A stretch of DNA of 45,974 nt, from the NCBI GenBank assembly GCA_050260215.1, contig JBLNBU010000061.1, forward strand, positions 1 to 45,974. The letters are read 5' to 3'. The DNA comes from JBLNBU01 sp050260215 (lineage in GTDB: Bacteria; Pseudomonadota; Alphaproteobacteria; Rhodospirillales; Magnetospirillaceae). A program made the translations under genes and the position numbers. The notes beneath the pieces were generated by a model. That model was not told the origin of the DNA and did not search any database. It worked only from the letters and a program-made list of their open reading frames with translations. Below are positions 25,306-34,381 of this stretch, piece after piece (positions within the stretch are counted from its first letter, which is position 1; each line of letters begins with the position of its first letter).

Positions 25306-25361
25306 GGCACATTCCCTGAAACGCGAAAGGCCGAGCGCTGGGGCCCGGCCTGTTCGAAATT

Positions 25362-25436
25362 TGGAGCGGGCGAAGGGATTCGAACCCTCGACCCCAACCT
25401 TGGCAAGGTTGTGCTCTACCCCTGAGCTACGCCCGC
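25362..25436 (-). tRNA. tRNA-Gly (GCC)
   Basis: The minus strand starts GCGGGCGTAGCTCAGGGGTA, has an anticodon stem CAACC-TTGCCAA-GGTTG with anticodon GCC, a T-arm GAGGG-TTCGAAT-CCCTT, acceptor strand CGCCCGC, discriminator T and encoded CCA. All stems pair. It is 75 bases including CCA. Confidence 0.97.
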
Positions 25437-25477
25437 TTCCTGGCGTTTCCGCCGCCTCAAGTGCGTCGGAGGCCCGG

Positions 25478-25505
25478 ATAATACGAAAAGCGCCGCCGGA
25501 CGCAA
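25478..25505 (-). promoter_or_regulatory. promoter of tRNA-Gly
   Basis: On the minus strand TTGCGT and TATTAT are spaced by 16 bases. The predicted start lies about 35 bases before the mature tRNA 5' end, leaving a leader for RNase P to remove. Confidence 0.5.
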
Positions 25506-25622
25506 GCGCTTTTTTCGGCCGCCGACCATCGGCCGGTTCCCAGGCCGACGGGGGTTTGCACTTGCCAGGATGGCGATCACGGTCCATCTATTGCGGGATC
25601 TTTCAGGGACGGGACCAAAGCC

Positions 25623-26543
25623 ATGGATCTGATCTTCAACGGCGGCGCCAAGGGTCCGGCCGGCGACGGCGGCAAGGACCTGATCAAGGACGCCACCACC
25701 GCCTCCTTCGTCGCCGATGTCATCGAGATGTCGCGCCAGGTACCGGTGATCGTCGACTTCTGGGCGACCTGGTGCGGCCCGTGCAAGCAGCTGGGGCCGG
25801 CGCTGGAAAAGGTGGTGCGCGAATTCCGCGGCGCGGTGCGCATGGTCAAGGTCGACGTCGACAAGAACCAGGAGCTGGCCGCCCAGCTGCGCGTGCAGTC
25901 GGTGCCCATGGTCTACGGCTTCAAGGGCGGCCGCCCCGTGGACGCCTTCGTCGGCGCCCTGCCCGAAAGCCAGATCCGCCAGTTCATCCAGCGCCTGACC
26001 GCCGGCAGCCAGACCATGTCGCTGGCCGACTTCGTCGCCCAGGGCAAGCAGATCCTGGCCGAGGGCGACGTGGACACCGCCGCCCAGCTGTTCCAGCAGG
26101 TGCTGCAGGAAGATCCCGACAACGCCCCGGCCATGGCCGGGCTGCTGCGCTGCGCCATGGCCATGGGCGACATGGAGCAGGTCAAGGCCATGCTGGCCCA
26201 CCTGAAGCCCGAGATGGCCAGGCACGCCGACATCGCCGCGGTACGCACCGCCATCGAGCTGGCCGACAGCGCCCCGTCGGGCGACGCCGCCGCCGAGTTG
26301 CGCCGCAAGGTGTCGGACAACCCCACCGACCACCAGTCCCGCTTCGACCTGGCCATGGCCTATTACGCCGCCGGCGAGATGGAGTCCGCGGTCGACGAGC
26401 TGCTGGAACTGTTCCGCCGCGACCGCGCCTGGAACGACGACGCCGCGCGCAAGCAGCTGGTCAAGTTCTTCGAGGCATTCGGTCCCACCCATCCGCTGAC
26501 GGTATCCGGGCGCAAGCGCCTGTCGACGCTGTTGTTTTCCTGA
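25623..26543 (+). CDS. thioredoxin-like co-chaperone with TPR domain (CnoX/YbbN type)
   Basis: The 306-residue protein has a thioredoxin domain (about residues 22-130) with active site WCGPC, cysteines 51 and 54. The cis-proline loop SVPMVYGF is also visible. The C-terminal half consists of TPR-like helices (LAEGDVDTAAQLFQQVLQ, HQSRFDLAMAYYAAGEMESAV). This is the architecture of CnoX/YbbN, a chaperedoxin that protects substrates of GroEL and DnaK under oxidative stress. Unlike the E. coli protein this one keeps CGPC, so it may be redox active. It heads a tight plus-strand run with the Lon-N, Trm112-like and DUF971 genes. Confidence 0.88.
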   Translation: MDLIFNGGAKGPAGDGGKDLIKDATTASFVADVIEMSRQVPVIVDFWATWCGPCKQLGPALEKVVREFRGAVRMVKVDVDKNQELAAQLRVQSVPMVYGFKGGRPVDAFVGALPESQIRQFIQRLTAGSQTMSLADFVAQGKQILAEGDVDTAAQLFQQVLQEDPDNAPAMAGLLRCAMAMGDMEQVKAMLAHLKPEMARHADIAAVRTAIELADSAPSGDAAAELRRKVSDNPTDHQSRFDLAMAYYAAGEMESAVDELLELFRRDRAWNDDAARKQLVKFFEAFGPTHPLTVSGRKRLSTLLFS

Positions 26544-26556
26544 CGCCCCGGGACGC

Positions 26557-27219
26557 ATGGGCAACCGCCGGCCGCTCGTCACCGACCTTCCCGGCATCGT
26601 GCCGGTGTTCCCCCTGTCAGGCGCCCTGCTGCTGCCGGGCGGCCGCCTGCCGCTGACCGTGTTCGAGCCGCGCTACCTGGCCATGACCGACGACGCCCTG
26701 GCCGCAGGGCGCCTGATGGGCATGATCCAGCCCTGCGAAACGGCGTGCGGCCCGGTCGCCGGACTGTTTTCCACCGGCTGCCTGGGCCGCATCACCTCGT
26801 TCGCCGAGTCAGGCGACGGGCGCTACCTGGTCACCCTGCTGGGGGTGTGCCGCTTCCGCCTGACCGGAGAAGACGACGGCAAGTCCGGCTACCGTCGCGT
26901 GCGGGTCGACTACCGTCCCTACGGCGACGACCTGGACGAGGGGCCGGCGTCGGCGCCCATCGAGCGGGCGCGGCTGCTGGCCGCGGTCAAGGCCATGTTC
27001 GGCGGCCACGGCATTGCCGTGAATTGGAGCGCGCTGGAAGGCGCCGACGACCACATGCTGGTCACCACCCTGGCCATGACCTGCCCGCTTAGCCCGGAAG
27101 AGAAGCAGGCGCTGCTCGAGGCTCCCACCCTGGCCGAGCGCTGTGACATGATGACCGCCATGATCGAGATGGCGCTGCTGGCCGAGCGCAACGGCGGCGG
27201 CAGCGCCCCGATCCACTAG
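26557..27219 (+). CDS. Lon N-terminal-domain protein
   Basis: The 220-residue protein consists of a Lon substrate-binding (LON-N/PUA-like) domain alone: VPVFPLSGALLLPGGRLPLTVFEPRYLAM, GRITSF, YLVTLLGVCRFRL and a helical C-terminal part. It lacks the AAA+ and Ser/Lys protease domains of Lon. Free-standing forms are common in alphaproteobacteria next to the thioredoxin-like gene, and their role is unproven; a link to protein quality control is plausible. It starts 13 bases after the thioredoxin-like gene. Confidence 0.88.
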   Translation: MGNRRPLVTDLPGIVPVFPLSGALLLPGGRLPLTVFEPRYLAMTDDALAAGRLMGMIQPCETACGPVAGLFSTGCLGRITSFAESGDGRYLVTLLGVCRFRLTGEDDGKSGYRRVRVDYRPYGDDLDEGPASAPIERARLLAAVKAMFGGHGIAVNWSALEGADDHMLVTTLAMTCPLSPEEKQALLEAPTLAERCDMMTAMIEMALLAERNGGGSAPIH

Positions 27220-27231
27220 GAGAACACCAAG

Positions 27232-27426
27232 ATGCCCGACCGCCTGCCCGGTTTCGACCCCAAGCTGCTGGAAATCCTGGTCGCCCCCGGCACCCACGCG
27301 CCGCTGCGCTACGACGCCCAGCGCCAGGAGCTGGTCGACGACAAGGCGGGCCTGGCCTATCCCATCCGCGACGGCATCCCCATCATGCTGGCCGACGAAG
27401 CCCGCACCATCGGAGGCGACAAGTGA
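27232..27426 (+). CDS. Trm112-like (UPF0434) protein lacking zinc cysteines
   Basis: The 64-residue product matches the bacterial Trm112/YcaR family in its second half (LVDDKAGLAYPIRDGIPIML). In the first half the usual ACPVC-type zinc knuckle reads VAPGTHAPL, without cysteine. Eukaryotic Trm112 activates methyltransferases; bacterial homologues are less known. AGGAGA lies before ATG 27232. The stop overlaps the GTG of the DUF971 gene, implying coupled translation. Confidence 0.8.
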   Translation: MPDRLPGFDPKLLEILVAPGTHAPLRYDAQRQELVDDKAGLAYPIRDGIPIMLADEARTIGGDK

Positions 27427-27875
27427 ACACCCCCTACGGCACCAGCCACTGGCCCGAGGCCATCAAGGTCCACAAGGCCGAACGCACCCTGGAAGTTCTT
27501 TTCGACGACGGCCAGACCTTCGTCCTGCCGGCCGAGCTGCTGCGGGTCGAAAGCCCCTCGGCCGAGGTGCAGGGCCATAGCCCGGACGAGAAGACGCTGG
27601 TTTCGGGGCGCTCGGCCGTCGGCATCATCGCCGTCGAGGCGGTGGGCAACTATGCCATCAAGATCGTCTTCGACGACCTGCACGACACCGGCATCTACAC
27701 CTGGGACTACTTGTATTACCTGGGGTCCATGCAGGACCAGATCTGGCGCGAATACGAAGCCGCCCTGGCCCAGGCCGGCCTGTCCCGCGACCCCGGCAGC
27801 GTCCCGGCCCCGGCGCCCAAGGCCCACGGCTGTGGCGGTGGCGGCGGCAAGTCCGGTGGCTGCGGCTGCGGCTGA
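27423..27875 (+). CDS. DUF971 (gamma-butyrobetaine hydroxylase N-domain-like) protein
   Basis: The 150-residue product has the DUF971 core: HKAERTLEVLFDDGQTFVLPAELLRVESPSAEV, YAIKIVFDDLHDTGIYTWDYLYYLG. This domain forms the N-terminal part of gamma-butyrobetaine dioxygenases and also occurs alone near Fe-S assembly genes. The C-terminal 20 residues are a Gly/Cys tail ending GGCGCG with one earlier Cys, possibly metal-binding. The start is GTG 27423, overlapping the previous gene by four bases. A double hairpin repeat lies 17 bases beyond the stop. Confidence 0.85.
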   Translation: MNTPYGTSHWPEAIKVHKAERTLEVLFDDGQTFVLPAELLRVESPSAEVQGHSPDEKTLVSGRSAVGIIAVEAVGNYAIKIVFDDLHDTGIYTWDYLYYLGSMQDQIWREYEAALAQAGLSRDPGSVPAPAPKAHGCGGGGGKSGGCGCG

Positions 27876-27892
27876 TCCGAGGTTATTTGATC

Positions 27893-27950
27893 GTCATGCC
27901 CGGACTTGACCCGGGCATCCATGGATCCCCGGGACAAGCCCGGGGATGAC
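27893..27950. repeat. REP-like double hairpin between convergent genes
   Basis: Two perfect stems, ATGCCCGG/CCGGGCAT (27896-27918) and ATCCCCGGG/CCCGGGGAT (27925-27947), are bounded by GTCAT and ATGAC. A sister copy stands at 38331-38424, also between converging genes. Such extragenic palindromes are common in alphaproteobacteria and can also stop transcription from both sides. Confidence 0.8.
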
Positions 27951-27971
27951 CATGAGCAAGGAGGCGGGGCC

Positions 27972-28886
27972 CTAGCCCGCCAGCCGCGACAGCACGTCGT
28001 CGAGCTGTTCCAGCGACCCGTAATGGATCACCAGTTCGCCGCCCTTGCCCATGGGGCGGATGGTGACCTTGACCCCCAGCTGGCTGGTCAGGTCGCGTTC
28101 GAGCGCGGCGGTGTCGGCATCCTTGGCGCCGGCCGGGCGTCCCCCTGCCCCCGCTCCCTTGGCCTTGGCGCCCTCGGCGGCCAGCTTCTCGGTCTGGCGG
28201 ACGTTGAGGTTGCGCGCCAGCACCTGGCGGGCCAGGCCCACGGGGTCGGCCGCCGTCAGCAGGGCACGGGCATGGCCGGCCGAGAGCTCGCCGTTTTCCA
28301 GCATGGCCTTGACCGGCTCGGGCAGAGCCAGAAGGCGCAGCATGTTGGCCACGTGGCTGCGGCTCTTGCCCACCGCGCGGGCCAGCTCTTCCTGGGTGTG
28401 GTGGAAATCGTCGAGCAGCCGGCGGTAGCCGTCGGCCTCTTCCAGCGGCGACAGGTCCTGGCGCTGCAGGTTCTCGACCAGGGCGATCTCGAGCGCCTCC
28501 TTGTCGGAGAGCTCGCGCACGATCACCGGCACCTCGTGCAGCTGGGCACGCTGGGCGGCGCGCCAGCGGCGCTCGCCGGCGACGATCTCGAACATGCCCA
28601 CATGGTCGGGCAGCGGGCGGACCAGCAGCGGCTGCAAGATGCCCTTGTCGCGCACCGAGGCGACCAGGTCGGCAATGCGCTCCTCGTCGAAGGCGCGGCG
28701 CGGCTGGTAGCGGCCGGGTTTCAGCTGCTCGACCGGCAGGGTGCGCAGGCCCTTGGCCTTGGAATCGGGGCGGGTGCCGTCGGCGCCGGCAGTGGCGCTG
28801 CTGACCGCGGCGATGGCGCTGGCGGCGCTGTCGCCCAGCAGGGCGGACAGGCCGCGGCCCAGGTTGCGTCTTTTTTCTTCGGCCAC
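27972..28886 (-). CDS. parB: chromosome partitioning protein ParB
   Basis: The 304-residue protein binds parS, loads as a CTP-dependent clamp, and spreads on DNA to organise the origin for segregation. Visible are the N-terminal ParA-contacting segment EEKRRNLGRGLSALLGD, the CTP-binding motifs (QPLLVRP, GERRWRAAQ and ENLQRQDLSP) and the helix-turn-helix (TQEELARAVGKSRSHVANMLRLL). The C-terminal dimerisation domain is also present. GTG 28886 was chosen because it yields the family N-terminus and lies five bases after the parA stop. Three parS sites lie 1.4-3.3 kb upstream. Confidence 0.95.
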   Translation of the reverse strand: MAEEKRRNLGRGLSALLGDSAASAIAAVSSATAGADGTRPDSKAKGLRTLPVEQLKPGRYQPRRAFDEERIADLVASVRDKGILQPLLVRPLPDHVGMFEIVAGERRWRAAQRAQLHEVPVIVRELSDKEALEIALVENLQRQDLSPLEEADGYRRLLDDFHHTQEELARAVGKSRSHVANMLRLLALPEPVKAMLENGELSAGHARALLTAADPVGLARQVLARNLNVRQTEKLAAEGAKAKGAGAGGRPAGAKDADTAALERDLTSQLGVKVTIRPMGKGGELVIHYGSLEQLDDVLSRLAG

Positions 28887-28891
28887 GTTCG

Positions 28892-29701
28892 TCAAGCCCT
28901 CAACAGTTCGCGCTCGCGCTTCAGCACTTCGGACGCCAGGTGGATATACGCCTCGGCCCCGGCGCACTTGGTGTCATAAAGCAACACCGGCTTGCCGTGG
29001 GACGGGGCCTCGGAGACCCGCACGTTGCGGGGGATCACGGTCTTATAGACCTTGTCGCCGAAATAGCCGCGTACATCGGCGGCGACCATGTCGGACAGGT
29101 TGTTGCGCTTGTCGAACATGGTCAACACGATGCCCTGCAGTTCGAGGCCGGGATTGAAGGCCTGGCGCACCGCCTCGATGGTCTTGACCAGGTGGGAGAC
29201 GCCTTCCAGGGCGAAGAACTCGCACTGCAGCGGCACCATCACCGCCTGCGCCGCCACCAGGGCGTTGAGCGTCAGCAGGTTCAGGGACGGCGGGCAGTCG
29301 ATCAGCACGTAGTCGTAGCCCGACACCGCGGCAAGGGCGTCGCGCAGCCGCATCTCGCGCCGGGGCAGGTCGACCAGCTCGATCTCGGCGCCCGACAGGT
29401 CGACGCCCGAGGGGACCACGTCGAGGCGCGGGATCTCGGTGGAAATCACGGTATCGGGCAGTTCGGCCTCGCCGATCAGCACGTGGTACGAATTGACCGC
29501 GCGCGCCGAGCGGTCGATGCCCAGCCCGGTGCTGGCATTGCCCTGCGGGTCCAGGTCGACGATCAGCACCTTCTTCTTGGTCGCCGCCATGGCGGTGGCC
29601 AGGTTGATGGCGGTGGTGGTCTTGCCGACCCCGCCCTTCTGGTTGGCAATGGCGATGACGCGTGCGGTTTTCGTGGCGCCGCTAGTGCTGTGCTCGACCA
29701 C
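28892..29701 (-). CDS. parA: chromosome partitioning ATPase ParA
   Basis: The 269-residue protein is a deviant Walker ATPase whose gradient pulls ParB-parS complexes apart. The deviant Walker A is KGGVGKTT at residues 22-29, with the signature lysine. Walker A' is DLDPQGNAS and Walker B is YDYVLIDCPPSLNLLTLNAL. The start is GTG 29701 behind AGAGGT. It overlaps the rsmG reading frame by 20 bases, so the two are co-translated. Confidence 0.95.
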   Translation of the reverse strand: MVEHSTSGATKTARVIAIANQKGGVGKTTTAINLATAMAATKKKVLIVDLDPQGNASTGLGIDRSARAVNSYHVLIGEAELPDTVISTEIPRLDVVPSGVDLSGAEIELVDLPRREMRLRDALAAVSGYDYVLIDCPPSLNLLTLNALVAAQAVMVPLQCEFFALEGVSHLVKTIEAVRQAFNPGLELQGIVLTMFDKRNNLSDMVAADVRGYFGDKVYKTVIPRNVRVSEAPSHGKPVLLYDTKCAGAEAYIHLASEVLKRERELLRA

Positions 29702-30296
29702 GGTGTACCTCTCTCAGATGCAGGATGACCCCTGACGGGTCGGTGATGGAGGGGACCCGTTCGACGGCGATATTCCAATCTTTCGTCGCAGCGGTCAATT
29801 CGTCTTCGCTGCCGCGACCCTTGAGGAACAGGCAGCGCCCCCCCTGCCCCAGATGCGGCGCCGCCCATTCCAGGAGGCGCGGCAACGGTGCCAGGGCCCG
29901 CGCGGTGACCAGGTCGGCGCCCAGCGGCGGCACCTGTTCGATGCGCTTGTTGTGGATGGTCACCGGGGTGGCGGCGACGCGGGCGGCCTCGCGCAGGAAG
30001 GCGCACTTGCGGGCGTCCGACTCGATCAGGTGGACGTCGGGCGCCCCCATCACCGCCAGCACCAGGCCGGGAAAGCCGGCGCCGCTGCCGATGTCGACCA
30101 CCCGGCGCACCTCGCCCACCAGCCCCGACAGCTGGGCGGAATCGAGGAAATGCCGCCGCCACAGGTCGGGCAGCGTGTCGGGGCCGACCAGGTTGATGCG
30201 CGGCTGCCACTTGGCCAGCAGCTCGGCATAGGCCTGCAGTCGCTCCAATGTTTCACGTGAAACACCAGTACTGGTACGGAACTCTTCGGGCCCCAC
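29682..30296 (-). CDS. rsmG: 16S rRNA (guanine-N7) methyltransferase
   Basis: The 204-residue enzyme methylates G527 of 16S rRNA. It has the SAM-binding strand VVDIGSGAGFPGLVLA, the acidic LIESDARKCAFLREAARV and the late motif DLVTARALAPLPRLLEW. GTG 30296, preceded by GGGGAGGGG, gives a protein of normal length. ATG starts farther up would run into the mnmG stop region and through another parS. A parS copy lies inside its first codons and encodes VSRET. Confidence 0.9.
   Translation of the reverse strand: MGPEEFRTSTGVSRETLERLQAYAELLAKWQPRINLVGPDTLPDLWRRHFLDSAQLSGLVGEVRRVVDIGSGAGFPGLVLAVMGAPDVHLIESDARKCAFLREAARVAATPVTIHNKRIEQVPPLGADLVTARALAPLPRLLEWAAPHLGQGGRCLFLKGRGSEDELTAATKDWNIAVERVPSITDPSGVILHLREVHRGRAQH
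30249..30264. other. parS: parS site, perfect, inside rsmG
   Basis: TGTTTCACGTGAAACA matches the 16-bp ParB-binding palindrome at every position. It lies in the 5' coding part of rsmG. Confidence 0.95.
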
Positions 30297-30320
30297 AAGC
30301 CCCTCCCCTATCTTGCGCTT

Positions 30321-30336
30321 TGTTTCACGTGAAACA
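30321..30336. other. parS: parS site, perfect, in the mnmG-rsmG gap
   Basis: TGTTTCACGTGAAACA again matches at all 16 positions. It lies in the 46-base gap between the mnmG stop and the rsmG start, 72 bases (about seven helical turns) from the neighbouring copy. Confidence 0.95.
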
Positions 30337-30342
30337 CAAAAT

Positions 30343-32205
<1,863 letters not shown>

Positions 32206-32271
32206 GTGAAACCACCCTCACCTGGACCGGCCGGAACAGTGCCGGTGCCCGAGGTGATTTTCAAGGGTCGC

Positions 32272-33636
32272 TCACTTGCCGATGCAGAAGTCGCGAAACA
32301 CCACGTCGAGAAGATCCTCGACGTCGACCCTGCCGGTGATACGCCCGAGCGCGCGGGCGGCCAGGCGCAGGTCCTCGGCCGCCAGTTCCAGCCCGGCGGT
32401 GGCGTCGAAGCGGCGCAGGGCAAGCACCGTTTCCTCGAGGGCGGCGCGGTGGCGCGCCCGGGTCAGCACCGGCGAGCCGGCGCCCTCGAACCGCGTTGCC
32501 ACTTCGGCCTCGATGGCGGCCACCAGGGCATCGATGCCGGTGCCCTGGCGGGCAGAGGTGGCGAACACCGGCCGCCCCGCCACTGTCCACGGCAGCGGCC
32601 CCTGCCCCAGCTCGGCCTTGTTGGCCACCACCAGGGTATCGCCGTCGACGATGGCCAGCGTCGCCGCATCCAGATCGGGCAGCAGACCGGCGTCGAACAC
32701 CGCCAGCTTCAGGTCGGCGCTTTCGGCCCGCGCCAGGGCGCGGCGCACGCCTTCGGCCTCGATCTCCTCGGCGGCATCGCGCAAGCCCGCAGTATCGGCG
32801 ACCATCACCGGCCAGCCGCCCAGGTCCAGATGCACCTCGATGACGTCGCGAGTGGTGCCGGCATGGGCCGAGACGATGGCCGCCTCGCGCCCGGCGATGC
32901 GGTTGAGCAGGCTGGACTTGCCGGCATTGGGGGCGCCCAGGATGGCGATGGCGATGCCGTCGCGCAGCCGTTCGCCCCGATGGCCGTCGGCCAGGTGGCC
33001 GTCCAGCTCGGCGGCCAGGGTGGCCACTTCGGCGGCGACGTCCTCGGCGACTTCGTCGGGGATGCCCTCGTCGGAAAAGTCGATGGCGGCTTCCAGGTGG
33101 GCCATGGCGCGCACCAGCCGGGCCCGCCACTCGTCCACCAGCCGGGCCAGCGCGCCGTCCAGCTGGCGCAGCGCCTGTCGACGCTGGGCCGCGGTCTCGG
33201 CCTCGACCAGGTCGGCGATGGCCTCGGCGCGGGTCAGGTCCAGCTTGCCGGCGACCACGGCACGGCGGCTGAACTCGCCCGCTTCCGCCGGCCGCAGTCC
33301 CAGCCCCAGCAATGCCTCGGCCAGGGCGCTGGCGACGGCGCGCCCGCCATGCAGCTGAAGTTCGGCCACGTCCTCGCCGGTGAAGCTGCGCGGGGCCGGA
33401 AACCACAGGGCCAGGCCGTCGTCGATGACCTGGCCGTCGGGAGAGGAAAGACGGGCGCGAACGGCGGTGCGCGGCGGCGGCAGCGCCTTGCCGGTCAGTG
33501 CCTCGAGGGCGCGGCCGGCGCCGGGCCCGGACAGGCGATAGACTGCCACCCCGGCCCGGCCGGGGGCGCTGGCCAGGGCGAAGATGGTGTCCGAACCGCC
33601 AGGGGAGGGCCCAGCGGCCGTTGAGGCCGCGGCCAA
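32272..33636 (-). CDS. mnmE: tRNA modification GTPase MnmE
   Basis: The protein of about 454 residues forms the U34-modifying complex with MnmG. The N-terminal tetrahydrofolate-binding domain starts DTIFALASAPGRAGVAVYR. The helical domain encloses a G domain with G1 GAPNAGKS (about 234-241), G2 AGTTRD, G3 DTAG and G4 ANKAE. The protein ends with the catalytic CIGK. No ATG precedes the conserved start. TTG 33636 is the nearest usable codon and yields an unusual Ala/Gly/Pro-rich leader of 13 residues; initiation is therefore uncertain. Confidence 0.9.
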   Translation of the reverse strand: MAAASTAAGPSPGGSDTIFALASAPGRAGVAVYRLSGPGAGRALEALTGKALPPPRTAVRARLSSPDGQVIDDGLALWFPAPRSFTGEDVAELQLHGGRAVASALAEALLGLGLRPAEAGEFSRRAVVAGKLDLTRAEAIADLVEAETAAQRRQALRQLDGALARLVDEWRARLVRAMAHLEAAIDFSDEGIPDEVAEDVAAEVATLAAELDGHLADGHRGERLRDGIAIAILGAPNAGKSSLLNRIAGREAAIVSAHAGTTRDVIEVHLDLGGWPVMVADTAGLRDAAEEIEAEGVRRALARAESADLKLAVFDAGLLPDLDAATLAIVDGDTLVVANKAELGQGPLPWTVAGRPVFATSARQGTGIDALVAAIEAEVATRFEGAGSPVLTRARHRAALEETVLALRRFDATAGLELAAEDLRLAARALGRITGRVDVEDLLDVVFRDFCIGK

Positions 33637-33680
33637 GGGCGCGGTGCGCCCGCCCGGCGAGGGCCCTTTCGGTTCCCCGC

Positions 33681-34031
33681 TCAGGCGCTCACCACCGGCT
33701 GGTCGTCTGGCGCCAGGATCAGGCGCTCGACCCGGCCGCCACCGACCAGATGAGTCGACAGGATTTCGTCGATATCGGCATAGGTGCGATAGGCGTACCA
33801 GACGCCTTCGGGATAGATCACCATCACCGGCCCCAGCTCGCAGCGGTCCAGGCAGCCGGCCGAGTTGATGCGCACCCCCTTGAGGCCCAGCTCCTTGGCG
33901 CGTGCCTTCATGTAGTCGCGCAACGGCTCGGCCCCGTGGCCGGCGCACGAGCCGCGCGGATGGCCGCTGGGGCGCGTGTTGGTGCAGGCGAACACGTGGA
34001 TGCGGTAGTACAGCGGCGGATCGGCCGTCAT
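33681..34031 (-). CDS. thioredoxin-like [2Fe-2S] ferredoxin
   Basis: The 116-residue product has four cysteines in the pattern of thioredoxin-like ferredoxins, C-x12-C (CTNTRPSGHPRGSC) and C-x3-C (AGCLDRC). An ELGPVMVIYPEGVWY strand follows. Such proteins carry electrons; the partner here is unknown. The start ATG 34031 shares one base with the stop of the DUF6489 gene and the gene sits 45 bases before mnmE, whose partner MnmG is a redox flavoenzyme. A link to tRNA modification is only a suggestion from position. Confidence 0.85.
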   Translation of the reverse strand: MTADPPLYYRIHVFACTNTRPSGHPRGSCAGHGAEPLRDYMKARAKELGLKGVRINSAGCLDRCELGPVMVIYPEGVWYAYRTYADIDEILSTHLVGGGRVERLILAPDDQPVVSA

Positions 34032-34288
34032 CAGCCCTTGGTCTCCTTGGTGGTCCGGCCCGATCCGGTGAACTGCGACCAGAACATCTTCTGGAGCTGT
34101 TCCATGCCCTGGACGCCGGCGGGCAGCCATGTCTTGATCATGGTCTCGGGATCCATGGCGCTCAAGTTGGCGGTCATGCGATCCTGGATCTGCTTCATCA
34201 GCGCATCCTGCATCGGCTTGACGTCGGGCAGGCCGAAGAAGGCCCGCGCCTCTTCCGGAGTGCAATCCACATCGAGGGTGATCTTCAT
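34031..34288 (-). CDS. DUF6489 family protein
   Basis: The 85-residue product begins MKITLDVDCTPEEARAFFGLPDV and is followed by helices (PMQDALMKQIQDRM, QLQKMFWSQF). It matches a small alphaproteobacterial family without known role that usually precedes the [2Fe-2S] ferredoxin and mnmE genes. It is helical and acidic in its first half. It appears to be the first gene of the mnmE-mnmG-rsmG-parAB transcript, its start lying 93 bases from a divergent gene. Confidence 0.75.
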   Translation of the reverse strand: MKITLDVDCTPEEARAFFGLPDVKPMQDALMKQIQDRMTANLSAMDPETMIKTWLPAGVQGMEQLQKMFWSQFTGSGRTTKETKG

Positions 34289-34381
34289 CCGTGACCGGCC
34301 TTTGCTTGCGAAACGAAGTCCGGAACCCAAACTAAGCCTTTGACCCCCCACGCGCAACGCCCGGCCGCAGGAGCAACCCAT

